Origin: Betaproteobacteria bacterium
Lineage (GTDB): Bacteria; Pseudomonadota; Gammaproteobacteria; Burkholderiales; Rhodocyclaceae
Direction of reading: 5' to 3'
Length of the DNA: 64,000 nucleotides
NCBI GenBank assembly: GCA_020621405.1
Contig: JAHRYN010000007.1
Span: forward strand, 1-64,000
The translations under genes and the position numbers were made by a program. The notes under the pieces are model-generated. The model was not told the DNA's origin and did no database searches. It saw only the letters and a program-made list of their open reading frames with translations. Shown one piece after another: positions 41,914 through 51,888 of the stretch (within the stretch, counting starts at the first letter, position 1; each line of letters opens with the position of its first letter).

Positions 41914-42169
41914 ATGCGATACACAGCCTTTGGCAGGACAGGCCTGCAGGTATCGCAGGCCGCATGGGGCACGGGCAACTGCGGCACCGGCAGGCGCGCT
42001 ATGGGGCCGCGCCCAACGCCAACCAACGGGTTAGCGGGAACAGTCGCAAGACGCTGATCGCTTCCGTGGTGGCCCGCCGCAAGCGACTCAGGACGGACAG
42101 AATCGACATCTGCCAGCCCCCCCTGATAGCGTCACTCCCATCGAGGAGATCATCCACGGACTCGATGAT
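41914..42169 (+). pseudogene. Aldo/keto reductase remnant
   Basis: Three fragments of an aldo/keto reductase in three reading frames. MRYTAFGRTGLQVSQAAWGT (from the ATG at 41914) is the usual N-terminus. RLRTDRIDIC (about 42087-42116) is in another frame, and DSVTPIEEIIHGLDD (42125-42169) is in the third. A full gene is about 330 codons, so most of the middle and all of the C-terminal half are lost. It was presumably the next gene after maoC in the tetR transcript. The end abuts the bioC stop. Confidence 0.78.
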
Positions 42170-43093
42170 TCACCGGCGGCCTCCGCGCTCGAACTTGATG
42201 ATGGCGCGGCCGTCCTCGGTCTGCTTCGGCTCGCCGCGCCAGGCATGGCCGTAGATGATTTCCATGGTCGCGGGCAGCCGCCCGTCCTGGCGCAGGCGCA
42301 TCAGCGCCTCATCGAGCCGGCGGCTGCGGCGCGGCGTCATCAGGCCGCGCGGACGCGCCGTCAGCGCGCAGTGGCTGCCGGTGTCGGCGAGGTCGCGATA
42401 CAGCCCGGCGGCGGCCTCGAAAGTGAGCGTGATGTGTTCCATGTCCATCACCGGTTCGGCAAATCCGGCCTCGACCAGCATGTCGCCGACGTCGTGCATG
42501 TCGATGAACCGATGCACGCGTCCGGGCAGGCCAGCCGCATCGAGCGCTGCGCGCAGTTCGCGCAGCGTGTCCGGACCCAGCATCGAGAACATGAACAGTC
42601 CGCCGACGCGCACGCAGCGCTGCACCTCGCGCAGCGCCTGCGGCAGGTCGGGCAGCCAGTGCAGCGCCATGTTGGACCACACCATGTCCATGCTGCGCGG
42701 CGCGATCGGCAGCCGGGCGATGTCGGCGCGCACCAGCGAGTTCTGGCTGCCGCCCAGCACGCCGGGCAGCCAGCGCCGCCAGCGCGGCGTGCGCTCGGCC
42801 GCCAGCGCCAGCATGGCGGCCGAGCGGTCGAGACCGACCATCCGGGTGTCGGGGTAGCGTGCGCGCAGCGGTTGCAGGTCGGCCCCGGTGCCGCAGCCCA
42901 GATCGAGCAGTCGTGCCGGCTTAAGCGTCACCATGTCGAGCCGCTCTGCCATGCGGCGTGCCACTTCCCGATGCAGCACGGCCGCTTCGTCGAAGCGGCC
43001 CGCCGCACGCTCGAAACCGCGCGCGACAGCGCGCGGATCGAGTGCGAAGTCGGGCGGAACCGGCGCGGCGATAGCGGACGACTCCGGGGTCAG
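42170..43093 (-). CDS. bioC: Malonyl-[acyl-carrier protein] O-methyltransferase BioC
   Basis: Methylates malonyl-ACP to start pimelate assembly for biotin. The product has the BioC N-terminal signature ([21 protein letters not shown] about 15-35), the SAM motif [11 protein letters not shown] and the [11 protein letters not shown] segment. No ATG, GTG or TTG precedes the conserved N-terminus except far inside bioB. A CTG at 43091-43093 overlaps the bioB stop in CTGA, the arrangement normally seen as ATGA, and gives 307 residues. The start is therefore inferred. It is translationally coupled to bioB. Confidence 0.88.
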   Translation of the reverse strand: MTPESSAIAAPVPPDFALDPRAVARGFERAAGRFDEAAVLHREVARRMAERLDMVTLKPARLLDLGCGTGADLQPLRARYPDTRMVGLDRSAAMLALAAERTPRWRRWLPGVLGGSQNSLVRADIARLPIAPRSMDMVWSNMALHWLPDLPQALREVQRCVRVGGLFMFSMLGPDTLRELRAALDAAGLPGRVHRFIDMHDVGDMLVEAGFAEPVMDMEHITLTFEAAAGLYRDLADTGSHCALTARPRGLMTPRRSRRLDEALMRLRQDGRLPATMEIIYGHAWRGEPKQTEDGRAIIKFERGGRR

Positions 43094-44070
43094 ACCGACT
43101 TGACGCCCAGCCGCTCGAACAGGCGGCGGTCGTTTTCGGCCTGCGGGTTGCCGGTGGTCAGCAGCTTGTCGCCGTAGAAGATCGAATTCGCGCCGGCGAG
43201 GAAGCACAGCGACTGCATTTCGTCGCTCATCGCTTCGCGGCCGGCCGACAGGCGGACGTAGCTTTTCGGCATCGTGATGCGGGCAGCCGCGATGGTGCGC
43301 ACGAACTCGAATGGATCGAGATCCGGTGCGTCGGCCAGCGGCGTGCCTTCGACCTTGACCAGATTGTTGATCGGCACCGACTCCGGCGGCGTGTCCATGC
43401 TGGCCAGCGTGGCGATCAGGCCGGCGCGCGCACGGCGCGATTCGCCCATGCCGACGATGCCGCCGCAGCACACATTCATGCCGGCTTCGCGCACCGCCTC
43501 CAGCGTGTCGAAGCGGTCTTCCTGCGTGCGCGTGCCGATCACCTCGCCGTAGAAGTCGGGCGCGGTGTCGATGTTGTGGTTGTAGTAGTCCAGGCCAGCC
43601 TTCTTCAGCGTCTCCGCCTGGCCTTCACGCAGCAACCCGAGCGTGGCGCAGGTTTCCAGGCCGAGGCCCTTCACCGCCGAAATCATTTCGGCGACCTGCT
43701 CGACATCGCGGTCCTTCGGGCCGCGCCAGGCGGCACCCATGCAGAAGCGGGTCGCGCCGGCATCGCGCGCGGCGCGCGCGGCGGCCAGAACGTCGTCGAT
43801 CGGCAGCAGGTCCTGACTGGTGACGCCGGTGTCATGGCGCACCGACTGCGGGCAGTAGCCGCAGTCTTCGGGACAGCCACCGGTCTTGATCGACAGCAGG
43901 GTGGATCGCTGTATGGCATTGGGATCAAAATGCTCGCGATGCACCTGCTGGGCGCGGAACATCAGATCGGCAAACGGCAGTTCGAACAGCGCCTCGACCT
44001 GGGCCGTGGTCCAGCGCGCGGCGGACTGGGAACGGGAGGTGGGCGGCATATGGATGACTTGAGTATGCAT
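43090..44070 (-). CDS. bioB: Biotin synthase
   Basis: Radical-SAM enzyme that inserts sulfur into dethiobiotin. The 326-residue protein has the CxxxCxxC cluster C66/C70/C73 ([13 protein letters not shown]), the cysteines for the second [2Fe-2S] cluster ([25 protein letters not shown]) and YNHNIDT. The start is ATG at 44068-44070 ([10 protein letters not shown]); 44047-44049 is an alternative. The frame extends upstream through the comF antisense region without homology. It is divergent from comF, 71 bases apart. Confidence 0.96.
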   Translation of the reverse strand: MHTQVIHMPPTSRSQSAARWTTAQVEALFELPFADLMFRAQQVHREHFDPNAIQRSTLLSIKTGGCPEDCGYCPQSVRHDTGVTSQDLLPIDDVLAAARAARDAGATRFCMGAAWRGPKDRDVEQVAEMISAVKGLGLETCATLGLLREGQAETLKKAGLDYYNHNIDTAPDFYGEVIGTRTQEDRFDTLEAVREAGMNVCCGGIVGMGESRRARAGLIATLASMDTPPESVPINNLVKVEGTPLADAPDLDPFEFVRTIAAARITMPKSYVRLSAGREAMSDEMQSLCFLAGANSIFYGDKLLTTGNPQAENDRRLFERLGVKSV

Positions 44071-44141
44071 GGGTCTGTGACAGACGGGCGCGAACGCGCC
44101 GGAACGACGAAGCCGCCATTTTCTTCGAAAAAGGGGCGGGA

Positions 44142-44864
44142 ATGTTGCACCGCGTAATTTCCGACCTGGGCAGCCGTCTTGGCGCCGCGTTGCGTGCCGC
44201 ACTGCTGCCGCAGGACTGCCGGCTGTGCGGCCTGCCATCGGGCGATGCGCTGCTGTGCGACGGCTGCCGCGCCGACCTGCCCCGGCTGCCGGCGGCGCAC
44301 TGCCCGGTGTGTGCGCTGCCGGTACCGGGCGCCCAGGTGTGCGGCCGCTGCCTGAAGAAGCCGCCGGCATTTGACGCCACGCTGGCCGTATGGGCGTACG
44401 AGGCACCGGCGGACGGACTGATCCACGCACTGAAATTCCGCGCCCAGCTGCCACTGGCCAACTGGTTCGCACAGGAGCTGCTGGCGCTCGGCCTGCCACC
44501 GGCGGATCTGCTGCTGGCCATGCCGCTGCATCCGCGCCGGTTGTCCGAACGCGGCTTCAACCAGTCGGTCGAGATCGCACGCCATCTGGCCCGGATCGGC
44601 GACCTGCGCTTCGACGCCTTCGGTCTCGCACGCGTCCACGACACGCCGCCGCAGCGCGAACTGGCGTGGTCGCAGCGGCGACGCAATGTGCGCGGCGCGT
44701 TCGTGGTGAGCGCAGAGGTTGCCGGCCGGCACGTTGCCGTGGTCGACGACGTGCTGACCACCGGTGCCAGCCTGCACGAAGTGGCCCGGGCACTGAAGGC
44801 GGCCGGCGCGCTGACGGTGACCAATCTGGTGCTCGCCCGCACGCCGAAGCTGCGCGGCAGGTGA
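44142..44864 (+). CDS. comF: ComF family phosphoribosyltransferase-like protein
   Basis: A 240-residue protein with four CxxC pairs at the N-terminus (C26/29, C39/42, C54/57, C66/69), probably binding zinc, and a C-terminal PRTase domain with the PRPP loop [11 protein letters not shown]. Needed for DNA uptake in naturally competent bacteria and also proposed in other roles. Next to bioB in many proteobacteria (where homologues are called GntX/ComF). The type IV pilus genes in this window make competence plausible but do not show it. Confidence 0.92.
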   Translation: MLHRVISDLGSRLGAALRAALLPQDCRLCGLPSGDALLCDGCRADLPRLPAAHCPVCALPVPGAQVCGRCLKKPPAFDATLAVWAYEAPADGLIHALKFRAQLPLANWFAQELLALGLPPADLLLAMPLHPRRLSERGFNQSVEIARHLARIGDLRFDAFGLARVHDTPPQRELAWSQRRRNVRGAFVVSAEVAGRHVAVVDDVLTTGASLHEVARALKAAGALTVTNLVLARTPKLRGR

Positions 44865-44971
44865 GAAGCCTCACTCAGGATCGGCGTGGACAACGGCGAC
44901 ATCGGAGACTGACCTGCCTTTTCCGCGCCATCCGCGGCAGAATCCGGCTCCTCGACCGCTCACGGCAGCCC

Positions 44972-45457
44972 ATGTTCCACATCGTCCTCTATCAGCCGGA
45001 AATCCCGCCCAACACCGGCAACGTGATGCGCCTGTGCGCCAATGGCGGCTTCCGGCTGCATCTGGTCAAGCCGCTGGGCTTCGAGATCACCGACAAGCAC
45101 CTGGCACGCGCCGGCATGGATTACCGCGATCTGGTGAATGTGACGGTGCATGAGGACTGGGCCGCGCTGTCGGCCGCCCTGGCTCTGCAACCGGAGGATC
45201 CGCGGCTGTATGCGCTGAGCACGCGAGGACGGGTGGCGCACACGGCACCGCAGTATCAGGCCGGCGACATCTTTCTGTTCGGACAGGAGACCGCCGGACT
45301 GCCCGGCGCCCTGCTGGACACGATTGCGCCGGCCCGGCGCCTGCGCATCCCGATGCGCCCGGACTGCCGCAGCCTGAACCTGAGCAACGCGGTCGCCATC
45401 GTGGCCTACGAAGCCTGGCGGCAGCACGGCTTCGTAGGCGCACTGGCGCCGGACTAG
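44972..45457 (+). CDS. trmL: tRNA (cytidine/uridine-2'-O-)-methyltransferase TrmL
   Basis: SPOUT-fold enzyme that methylates the wobble ribose (position 34) of tRNA-Leu. The 161-residue protein starts MFHIVLYQPEIPPNTGNVMR and has FGQETAGLP and RSLNLSNAVAIVAYE, which form the knotted SAM site. The start ATG 44972 is set by the conserved N-terminus; the open frame upstream lies over comF. It is convergent with gpsA, 12 bases apart. Confidence 0.95.
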   Translation: MFHIVLYQPEIPPNTGNVMRLCANGGFRLHLVKPLGFEITDKHLARAGMDYRDLVNVTVHEDWAALSAALALQPEDPRLYALSTRGRVAHTAPQYQAGDIFLFGQETAGLPGALLDTIAPARRLRIPMRPDCRSLNLSNAVAIVAYEAWRQHGFVGALAPD

Positions 45458-45469
45458 GGTCTGTCGGCG

Positions 45470-46453
45470 CTAGGTTTCGACCTTCGGATCGCGCGACAGC
45501 AGCATTTCGACCGCACTGGCCGCAGCCATCCGGCCATCCAGCACGGCGGCAACCGCCTGCGTGATCGGCATGTCTACCTTGAGTCGCTGCGCCAGCGCGT
45601 CGGCTTCACGCGCGGTCGGCACGCCTTCGGCGACGTGGCCGAGCGTGGCGAGCACGTCACCGAGCGAATGTCCCTGCGACAGCAGCAGACCGACGCGACG
45701 ATTGCGCGACAGGTCGCCGGTGCAGGTCAGTATCAGGTCGCCCACGCCAGCCAGCCCCATGAAGGTCTGATGGCGGCCGCCGAGCGCCACACCGAGCCGG
45801 GCGATTTCCGCCAGCCCGCGGGTGATCAGCGCGGCACGGGCATTCGAGCCGAAGCCGAGCCCGTCGCAGACGCCAGTCGCGATGGCCATGACGTTCTTGA
45901 CCGCTCCGCCGACCTCTACGCCGGTCTGGTCATCATTGGCGTACAGCCGCAGGCGCCGGCTGTGCAGCGTGGCAACGATGGAACTGGCGAAGGAAAGATC
46001 GCCGCTGGCCACCGTGATCGCCGTCGGCAGTCCGCGCGCCACTTCGATCGCGAAGCTGGGGCCGCTGAAGGCGCCGTGCGGCAGGTCCGGCGGCAGCACC
46101 TCGCGCGCCACCTGATGCGGCAGCAGGCCGCTGCCCTGTTCGAAACCCTTGCACGCCCACAGTACCGCCGGTGCGGCAGAACGGGCCACTGCCTGAAGCG
46201 TGGTGCGCAGACCGATGATCGGCGTCGCGACCAGCGCCAGATCGCAGCCATCGAGCGCGGCCTGGATGTCGTCGAATACGGATATGCCGGACGGCAGCGC
46301 GATGCCCGGCATGAAGCGCTCGTTGGCATGCGTCGCGCGCAACTCGGCCGCCTGCAGCGGATCGCGCGTCCACAGGCGGACTTCATGTTCCGCGGCGTAG
46401 GCAACGGCAAGCGCCGTGCCCCAGGCGCCAGCACCCAGCACACACAGTTTCAT
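45470..46453 (-). CDS. gpsA: Glycerol-3-phosphate dehydrogenase [NAD(P)+]
   Basis: Reduces dihydroxyacetone phosphate to sn-glycerol-3-phosphate for phospholipids. The 327-residue protein has GAGAWGTALA (8-17), the catalytic Lys region EVGGAVKNVMAIATG and GFGSNARAALITRGL. It ends a minus-strand series rhodanese, grxC, secB, SH3, gpsA. Confidence 0.97.
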   Translation of the reverse strand: MKLCVLGAGAWGTALAVAYAAEHEVRLWTRDPLQAAELRATHANERFMPGIALPSGISVFDDIQAALDGCDLALVATPIIGLRTTLQAVARSAAPAVLWACKGFEQGSGLLPHQVAREVLPPDLPHGAFSGPSFAIEVARGLPTAITVASGDLSFASSIVATLHSRRLRLYANDDQTGVEVGGAVKNVMAIATGVCDGLGFGSNARAALITRGLAEIARLGVALGGRHQTFMGLAGVGDLILTCTGDLSRNRRVGLLLSQGHSLGDVLATLGHVAEGVPTAREADALAQRLKVDMPITQAVAAVLDGRMAAASAVEMLLSRDPKVET

Positions 46454-46469
46454 GGACGACGAACCAGGC

Positions 46470-46925
46470 TCAAAGCCCCCAGACCTGGGAGATGCGGATG
46501 AAGCCGCTCTGGCCGTCGCGATGCTTCACGCGCGCCCAGCCGGCAGCTACGGGTTCCGCAGACGGCACGGGTTCGAGCAGCACGCGCCGCTCGGCCTCGA
46601 ACACCAGCGGCGCCGAATCTTCCGCGCGCGCCAGCACCCTGGCCCGCTCCACCGTGACGATGACCGTACGCTGCGCCACCAGTGCCGAGGACTCGACCCA
46701 GGCCAGCATGCCACCCGGTTCGCGCACCTTGACCCAGCCAGCCTGGGACCGCACGACCTCGACCGGCGTCTGGCGCGCGATCACGAACTGCTGGCGAGCC
46801 TGCCGCGACGGCGCGTCGTACATCACCGCGACATCGGACAGGGAACGGAATTCGATGCCCGCCGCCAACGCGGCGAGCGGGCAGACGGACGCGGCAAATG
46901 CCGCGAGCGCAGCCTTGAACTTCAC
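46470..46925 (-). CDS. Exported SH3-domain protein
   Basis: A 151-residue periplasmic protein with a signal peptide (about 1-22, [19 protein letters not shown]) and two SH3-like stretches, one at about 28-80 ([28 protein letters not shown]) and one at about 90-150 ([36 protein letters not shown]). The start is GTG at 46923-46925, overlapping the secB stop in GTGA. The gpsA gene follows after 16 bases. Likely binds peptidoglycan or protein; specific role unknown. Confidence 0.88.
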   Translation of the reverse strand: MKFKAALAAFAASVCPLAALAAGIEFRSLSDVAVMYDAPSRQARQQFVIARQTPVEVVRSQAGWVKVREPGGMLAWVESSALVAQRTVIVTVERARVLARAEDSAPLVFEAERRVLLEPVPSAEPVAAGWARVKHRDGQSGFIRISQVWGL

Positions 46926-47398
46926 TGAACGGTCGCGCCGTTCTGACCGTCGCCAGCCTGATTGCGCTGCTGGTAGATCGCTTCGAAATTGACCGGAGCG
47001 AGCACGACCGGCGGGAAACCGGCGCGATTGACCGCATCCGACACGCATTCGCGGGCATACGGGAACAGGATGTTCGGGCAGGCGATGCCCAGGATGGGCT
47101 GCAGGTCTTCAGCCGGCACGTTGCGGATCTGGAACACGCCCGCCTGACGCACTTCCACCAGGAACATGGTCTTTTCCTCGATCTTGGCCGTCACGGTCAC
47201 GGTCAGCGTCACGTTGTAGACGCCTTCCTGCACCGTCTTGCCCTCGGTCTGCAGCTGGATCTGCACGGACGGGTTCTCACGGACCAGGAAAATCTCGGGC
47301 GCGTTCGGGACTTCGAGCGACAGGTCCTTGACGTAGACCTTCTCGATGGTGAACACGGGGCCCGTGGGCTGTTGGGGTTGCGTTGCTTCTTCGGCCAT
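46922..47398 (-). CDS. secB: Protein-export chaperone SecB
   Basis: Tetrameric chaperone that holds preproteins unfolded and hands them to SecA. The 158-residue protein has [35 protein letters not shown] and the [19 protein letters not shown] end typical of SecB. It lies between grxC and the SH3 gene, as in other Betaproteobacteria and Gammaproteobacteria. Confidence 0.97.
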   Translation of the reverse strand: MAEEATQPQQPTGPVFTIEKVYVKDLSLEVPNAPEIFLVRENPSVQIQLQTEGKTVQEGVYNVTLTVTVTAKIEEKTMFLVEVRQAGVFQIRNVPAEDLQPILGIACPNILFPYARECVSDAVNRAGFPPVVLAPVNFEAIYQQRNQAGDGQNGATVQ

Positions 47399-47440
47399 TT
47401 TTCACATCTCGGTTGGGGGTTAACGCTGCAAAACCCGGCA

Positions 47441-47698
47441 TTACGCCTGCAGCAGGGGGTCCAGCTTGCCTTCGCGGTCGAGCGCTTGAAGATCGTCGCA
47501 CCCACCCACGTGGAAATCGTCGATGTAGATCTGCGGCACGGTACGGCGGCCGGTTTTCTCCATCATTTCGCTGCGCAGCTGCGGGTCGGTGTCGATGCGG
47601 ATCTTTTCGATCTCCTCGACACCCTTGCTGCGCAGCAGCCGTTCGGCCTGCGCGCAATACGGGCAGAAGCCGCTTGTATACATCAGCACGCGTGCCAT
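47441..47698 (-). CDS. grxC: Glutaredoxin 3
   Basis: Glutathione-dependent thiol reductase of 85 residues with the active site C12-P-Y-C15, cis-Pro region TVPQIYIDDFHVGG and the GGCDDLQALDREGKLD end. It lies 42 bases before secB and 4 bases after the rhodanese gene. Confidence 0.96.
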   Translation of the reverse strand: MARVLMYTSGFCPYCAQAERLLRSKGVEEIEKIRIDTDPQLRSEMMEKTGRRTVPQIYIDDFHVGGCDDLQALDREGKLDPLLQA

Positions 47699-47702
47699 GA
47701 CA

Positions 47703-48113
47703 TCACTTCTTTGTCAGCGGCAGGCCGGCCTGTTCCCAGGCGCCGGTCCCGCCATCGAGGGCGAACACCTTGTCGAAACCGGCCTTGCGCAGCGTCGAGC
47801 AGGTGGAGGACGAGCGGTGACCGCTGGCACAGGCGATGATGATCGGGCGCGCCTTGAATTTTTCGAGTTCGGTCAGGCGCTGCGCAATCTGCCCGAACGG
47901 AATGTGCCGGGCACCGCCGATGTGTCCGCCATCCCACTCGGCCTGTTCGCGCACGTCGATCACCAGCGCGTCCTCGCGATTGATCAGCTGCGTCGCCTGG
48001 GCCGGTGACAGCCGGGGGCCGGACACCCGCTGGCGCAGGGTCATGATGATGAGGCCGATGCCGCTCATTGCGGCAGTGATGGCCCAGATGTAGTTCTGCG
48101 TGAGGAATTCCAT
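47703..48113 (-). CDS. Membrane-anchored rhodanese-like protein
   Basis: A 136-residue protein with one N-terminal membrane helix (about 8-27) and a rhodanese domain (about 35-134) with active-site C95 in ACASGHRSS, so sulfur transfer is possible. The start ATG 48111-48113 (MEFLTQNYIW) is the conserved one. It is the first gene of the rhodanese-grxC-secB series and divergent from gpmA. Confidence 0.93.
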   Translation of the reverse strand: MEFLTQNYIWAITAAMSGIGLIIMTLRQRVSGPRLSPAQATQLINREDALVIDVREQAEWDGGHIGGARHIPFGQIAQRLTELEKFKARPIIIACASGHRSSSTCSTLRKAGFDKVFALDGGTGAWEQAGLPLTKK

Positions 48114-48261
48114 GGGAGGTACGGGGCAGCCGGTAATGTAGTCAGGACAGACGCTTCCGGAACCGGTTCCGCGACCCTGTCGGGCCGGGACGGCGACGCA
48201 TGCGTTCCGAAACGTTGTGGGGTGTCGAATTTTTACGGGACTGCGGTCGGCGTTTTCTGGG

Positions 48262-48275
48262 AAAATGCGCATTTT
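48262..48275. promoter_or_regulatory. Palindrome in the gpmA / rhodanese divergent promoter region
   Basis: AAAATGCGCATTTT is a perfect 14-base palindrome in the 254-base gap between the two divergent starts. On the minus strand it includes a TAAAAT -10-like element, and on the plus strand GAAAAT. It may be shared by both promoters; the -35 elements are weak. Confidence 0.35.
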
Positions 48276-48367
48276 AGCCCAAGCGCGGGCAGCCCACCTA
48301 CAGGCCGGGAATCGGCTCTGGAACACGCCGCACCGGGACGCCGCGCATTACACAAGACCACCATCCC

Positions 48368-49186
48368 ATGTACAAGCTCGTTCTGCTGCGCCACGGCGAA
48401 TCCGTCTGGAACAAGGAAAACCGCTTCACCGGCTGGACCGACGTCGGTCTGACCGACAAGGGCGAAATCGAGGCGCGCGAAGCCGGCCGCCTGCTGCACC
48501 GTGAATCCTACCGTTTCGACGTCGCCTTCACCTCGGTGCTCAAGCGCGCCAACAAGACGCTGTACGTCGTGCTCGAGCAGATGAACCTGATGTGGATACC
48601 GATCCGCCCGACCTGGCGCCTGAACGAGCGCCACTATGGCGCGCTGCAGGGTCTGGACAAGGGCCAGACGGCGCAGAAGTTCGGCGAGGAACAGGTGCTG
48701 GTGTGGCGTCGTTCCTACGACACCCCGCCGCCGGCACTGGACGAGGACGACCCGCGTCTGGACCGCAAGAATCCGCGCTACGCCGACGTACCGGACGGCG
48801 AATTTCCGCGGACCGAATGCCTGAAGGACACGGTAGCCCGCGTGCTGCCCTTCTGGAACGACGAGATCGCACCGCAGATCCGCGCCGGCAAGAACGTGCT
48901 GATCGCCGCCCACGGCAACAGCATCCGCGCGCTGATCAAATACCTCGACAACGTGTCGGAGAAGGACATTCTCGGTCTGAACATTCCGACGGCCCAGCCG
49001 CTGGTGTATGAACTCGACGAAAATCTGAAGCCTATCCGCCACTACTACCTCGGCGACCAGGAAGCCATCAAGGCCGCCATCGAGGCGGTGGCCAACCAGA
49101 GCCGCGCAGTGCCGCAGCGCCAGCGTCCGCCGATTCCGGACACCGAGGAAGCGCAGTCCGAACCGCGTTCGCCGTGGATGGAGTGA
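48368..49186 (+). CDS. gpmA: 2,3-bisphosphoglycerate-dependent phosphoglycerate mutase
   Basis: Glycolytic interconversion of 3- and 2-phosphoglycerate via phosphohistidine. The 272-residue protein has LRHGES with the catalytic H9, the ERHYGALQG segment and the second His in [10 protein letters not shown]. It is about 22 residues longer than E. coli GpmA, with a Pro/Arg/Glu-rich C-terminal extension. The envC start overlaps its stop codon. Confidence 0.97.
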   Translation: MYKLVLLRHGESVWNKENRFTGWTDVGLTDKGEIEAREAGRLLHRESYRFDVAFTSVLKRANKTLYVVLEQMNLMWIPIRPTWRLNERHYGALQGLDKGQTAQKFGEEQVLVWRRSYDTPPPALDEDDPRLDRKNPRYADVPDGEFPRTECLKDTVARVLPFWNDEIAPQIRAGKNVLIAAHGNSIRALIKYLDNVSEKDILGLNIPTAQPLVYELDENLKPIRHYYLGDQEAIKAAIEAVANQSRAVPQRQRPPIPDTEEAQSEPRSPWME

Positions 49187-50418
49187 AGGGCTGGCTGATC
49201 CCGCTGTTGCTGTGCGCCCTGCCGGGCGCCGCCCTCGCAGAGCGCGCAGTCCAATCCAGCCCGGAACAGCTGCGCGCGCTGCAGCAGCGTATGGAAGCGC
49301 TGCGCGACGAACTCAACCAGTCCGAAAACGCACAGCGCGAGGCACGTGACGAGCTGCGCGGCTCGGAAAAGGCCATCTCGGACGCCACGCGCGCGCTGCG
49401 CGACATCAGCAGCCAGCGCAAGGAGGTCGAGGCCATCCTTGTGCAGACCCGGAACAGCGTCAAGGCCGGCGAAGACCTGCTACAGGTTCAGCAGGCCCAA
49501 CTCGCCCGGCTGCTGCGCGGACACCAGCGGGCCGGCGAAGCCGACGCGCTGCGCCATCTTCTGTCCGGCAGCGATCCCAACCAGAGTGCGCGTGACCTGC
49601 AGTACCTGCGCAGCCTCTCGCGCAGCCAGCTCACGCTGATGAACACCCACCGCGACACGCTCACCCGGCAACGCGAGCTGGTCGCCCGGCAGGATGCGCA
49701 GCTGGAGCAGCTGCGCACACTGGAAGAGCAACAGGCGCGCGAGCACGCCAGACTGCAGTCCGAACACGACGTACGGCGCAAGGTACTCGAGCGCATCTCG
49801 ACGCAACTGCGCACCGAACGGCAGGAACTGGCAACGCTGAAGCGGGACGAAGCGCGGCTCGGCCGGTTGATCGAATCGCTGTCGAAGAAGAGTGTGCGCA
49901 CGCCGGCACGCCCGCAGACAAATCAGGCAGCCAGCGCAACGCCATCGACCGACGCCGCCGAAACCCGTGGTGCGAACGACAGCGGCCCGGCCGTACACGC
50001 AACGCCGATCGACAATGGCGGCCAGCCCTTCCCGAAACTCCGCGGCAAACTTCCATGGCCGGCGACCGGCGAACTTGCGCGCCGCTTCGGTGCCCAAGGC
50101 AGCGATGGCGGCACGCCGCTGCGCGGTATCTTCATCCGGGCGGCATCGGGAGACGTGCGCGCGGTCGCGGGCGGCACCGTGGTTTTCGCCGACTGGCTGC
50201 GCGGCTTCGGCAACCTGATCATCGTCGATCACGGCGACCATTACCTGAGCATCTATGGCAACAACGAGGCACTGCTGAAACAGGTCGGTGCGACTGTGCG
50301 CGGCGGCGACACGATCGCCTCGATCGGCAGCAGCGGTGGGGCTTCGGAATCGGGTTTATACTTTGAATTGCGGCATCAGGGGCAGGCGCTGGACCCGTTG
50401 AAATGGGTATCCCGCTAG
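49183..50418 (+). CDS. envC: Murein hydrolase activator EnvC
   Basis: Periplasmic activator of the amidases AmiA/AmiB at the division septum. The 411-residue protein has a signal peptide (about 1-20), a long coiled coil (about 25-220) and a C-terminal LytM domain (about 285-411). The LytM zinc ligands are not conserved (RGIFI for HxGxD; SGLYFELR for HxH), so it is an activator rather than an enzyme, as known for EnvC. The start is GTG at 49183 in a GTGA overlap with gpmA; GTG at 49174 is an alternative. ctpA follows. Confidence 0.93.
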   Translation: MKGWLIPLLLCALPGAALAERAVQSSPEQLRALQQRMEALRDELNQSENAQREARDELRGSEKAISDATRALRDISSQRKEVEAILVQTRNSVKAGEDLLQVQQAQLARLLRGHQRAGEADALRHLLSGSDPNQSARDLQYLRSLSRSQLTLMNTHRDTLTRQRELVARQDAQLEQLRTLEEQQAREHARLQSEHDVRRKVLERISTQLRTERQELATLKRDEARLGRLIESLSKKSVRTPARPQTNQAASATPSTDAAETRGANDSGPAVHATPIDNGGQPFPKLRGKLPWPATGELARRFGAQGSDGGTPLRGIFIRAASGDVRAVAGGTVVFADWLRGFGNLIIVDHGDHYLSIYGNNEALLKQVGATVRGGDTIASIGSSGGASESGLYFELRHQGQALDPLKWVSR

Positions 50419-50451
50419 CGTCCGGGCCGGTACACACGCGGAGTGCATTCG

Positions 50452-51855
50452 ATGCAAAAGAAGTTGCAGCAAACCGGGCTGGTCATGATTGGACTGTGCG
50501 CCGGCGTACTGCTCAGTCTCAATTTCTCCGCCAATGCGAACAAGCCGATCGGTTCCACGCTGCCGGTCGAAGAGCTGCGTCAGTTTGCCGACGTGCTCAA
50601 CGCGGTCAAGACCGGATACGTCGAACCGGTCGATGACAAGAAACTGATCACGCATGCCATCAGCGGCATGCTGTCGGGGCTCGACCCGCATTCCGCCTAT
50701 CTGGACCAGGACGCGTTCAAGGACCTGCAGGCCGGCACCCAGGGCGAATTCGGTGGCCTCGGCATCGAGGTGGGCATGGAAGATGGCTTCGTGAAGGTGG
50801 TGTCCCCGATCGAGGACACGCCTGCCTTCCGCGCCGGCATCAAATCCGGCGACCTGATCATCAAGCTAGACGACACCTCGACCAAGGGCCTGTCGCTCGG
50901 CGATGCCGTCAAGCGCATGCGCGGCAAACCTGCCACCAGCATCCGGCTGACCATCGCACGCAAGGGCGAAACCAAGCCGATCGAAGTCACGCTGACGCGC
51001 GAAGTCATCAAGGTGCAGAGCGTGAAATCGAAGCTGGTCGAACCCGGCTACGGCTATCTGCGCCTGACCCAGTTCCAGGAGCAAAGCGCCGAAGATCTGG
51101 CCAAGGCCATCGGCAAGCTCTACAAGGACGGCGAACTGAAGGGACTGGTGCTGGACCTGCGCAACGATCCAGGTGGCCTGCTGCACGGAGCGGTCGGCGT
51201 GTCCGCCGCCTTCCTGCCGCCGAAGGCGCTGGTGGTGTCGACCGACGGCCGGACCGAAGACGCGAAACGCCGCTTCATCGCATCGCCCGAGGATTATCTG
51301 CGCGGAACGCGCGACGACTATCTGCAGACACTGCCGGCGGGTGCCAAATCGGTGCCGCTGGTGGTGTTGGTCAATTCAGGTTCGGCGTCGGCCTCGGAAA
51401 TCGTCGCCGGCGCGCTGCAGGACCACAAGCGCGCAGTCATCATGGGCACGCAGACCTTCGGCAAGGGATCGGTGCAGACCATCATGCCGCTGGCCAACAA
51501 CACCGCGATCAAGCTGACCACCGCGCGCTACTACACGCCGAACGGGCGCTCGATACAGGCCAAGGGCATCGTGCCCGACATCATGGTCGAGGAAACAGCC
51601 AACGGCACGACCGGCCTGCGCTTGCGCGAAGCGGATCTGGATCGCCATCTGGACAACGACAAGGAAGCTCTGGAGCCGGCCGCCAAGCCGGATTCCGCCG
51701 CCAAGCCCAAATCCAGGCCGAAGACCGACCCGCAGAAGGAAGACGAGGAGGACGCCAGACAGTCGGCGCCTTTCGAGTTTGCAACGAAATCGGATTACCA
51801 GTTCATCCAGGCCTTGAATCTGCTGAAGGGTTTGCAGATCATCCAGAAAAACTGA
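50452..51855 (+). CDS. ctpA: Carboxy-terminal processing protease (S41 family)
   Basis: Periplasmic serine protease with a Ser/Lys dyad. The 467-residue protein has an N-terminal signal anchor (about 8-29), a PDZ domain (about 97-180) and the S41 fold with the catalytic Ser in SGSASASE (309-316) and K338 in TFGKGS. A charged, Lys/Pro-rich segment (about 405-440) precedes the end. The ATG 50452 has GGAG 8 bases upstream. The gpmA-envC-ctpA series is typical; envC and ctpA are both linked to cell wall hydrolase control. Confidence 0.95.
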   Translation: MQKKLQQTGLVMIGLCAGVLLSLNFSANANKPIGSTLPVEELRQFADVLNAVKTGYVEPVDDKKLITHAISGMLSGLDPHSAYLDQDAFKDLQAGTQGEFGGLGIEVGMEDGFVKVVSPIEDTPAFRAGIKSGDLIIKLDDTSTKGLSLGDAVKRMRGKPATSIRLTIARKGETKPIEVTLTREVIKVQSVKSKLVEPGYGYLRLTQFQEQSAEDLAKAIGKLYKDGELKGLVLDLRNDPGGLLHGAVGVSAAFLPPKALVVSTDGRTEDAKRRFIASPEDYLRGTRDDYLQTLPAGAKSVPLVVLVNSGSASASEIVAGALQDHKRAVIMGTQTFGKGSVQTIMPLANNTAIKLTTARYYTPNGRSIQAKGIVPDIMVEETANGTTGLRLREADLDRHLDNDKEALEPAAKPDSAAKPKSRPKTDPQKEDEEDARQSAPFEFATKSDYQFIQALNLLKGLQIIQKN

Positions 51856-51888
51856 GTGCAGGCCGCCGCTGGCGGCAGGAGCTTGATC

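Noticed and set aside
41964-42254. A 96-codon plus-strand gene before bioC
   Set aside because: It runs through the middle frame of the aldo/keto reductase remnant and into antisense bioC; better explained as a pseudogene.
49183-50418. EnvC as a decayed endopeptidase
   Set aside because: Loss of the LytM zinc ligands is normal for EnvC, which acts as an amidase activator.
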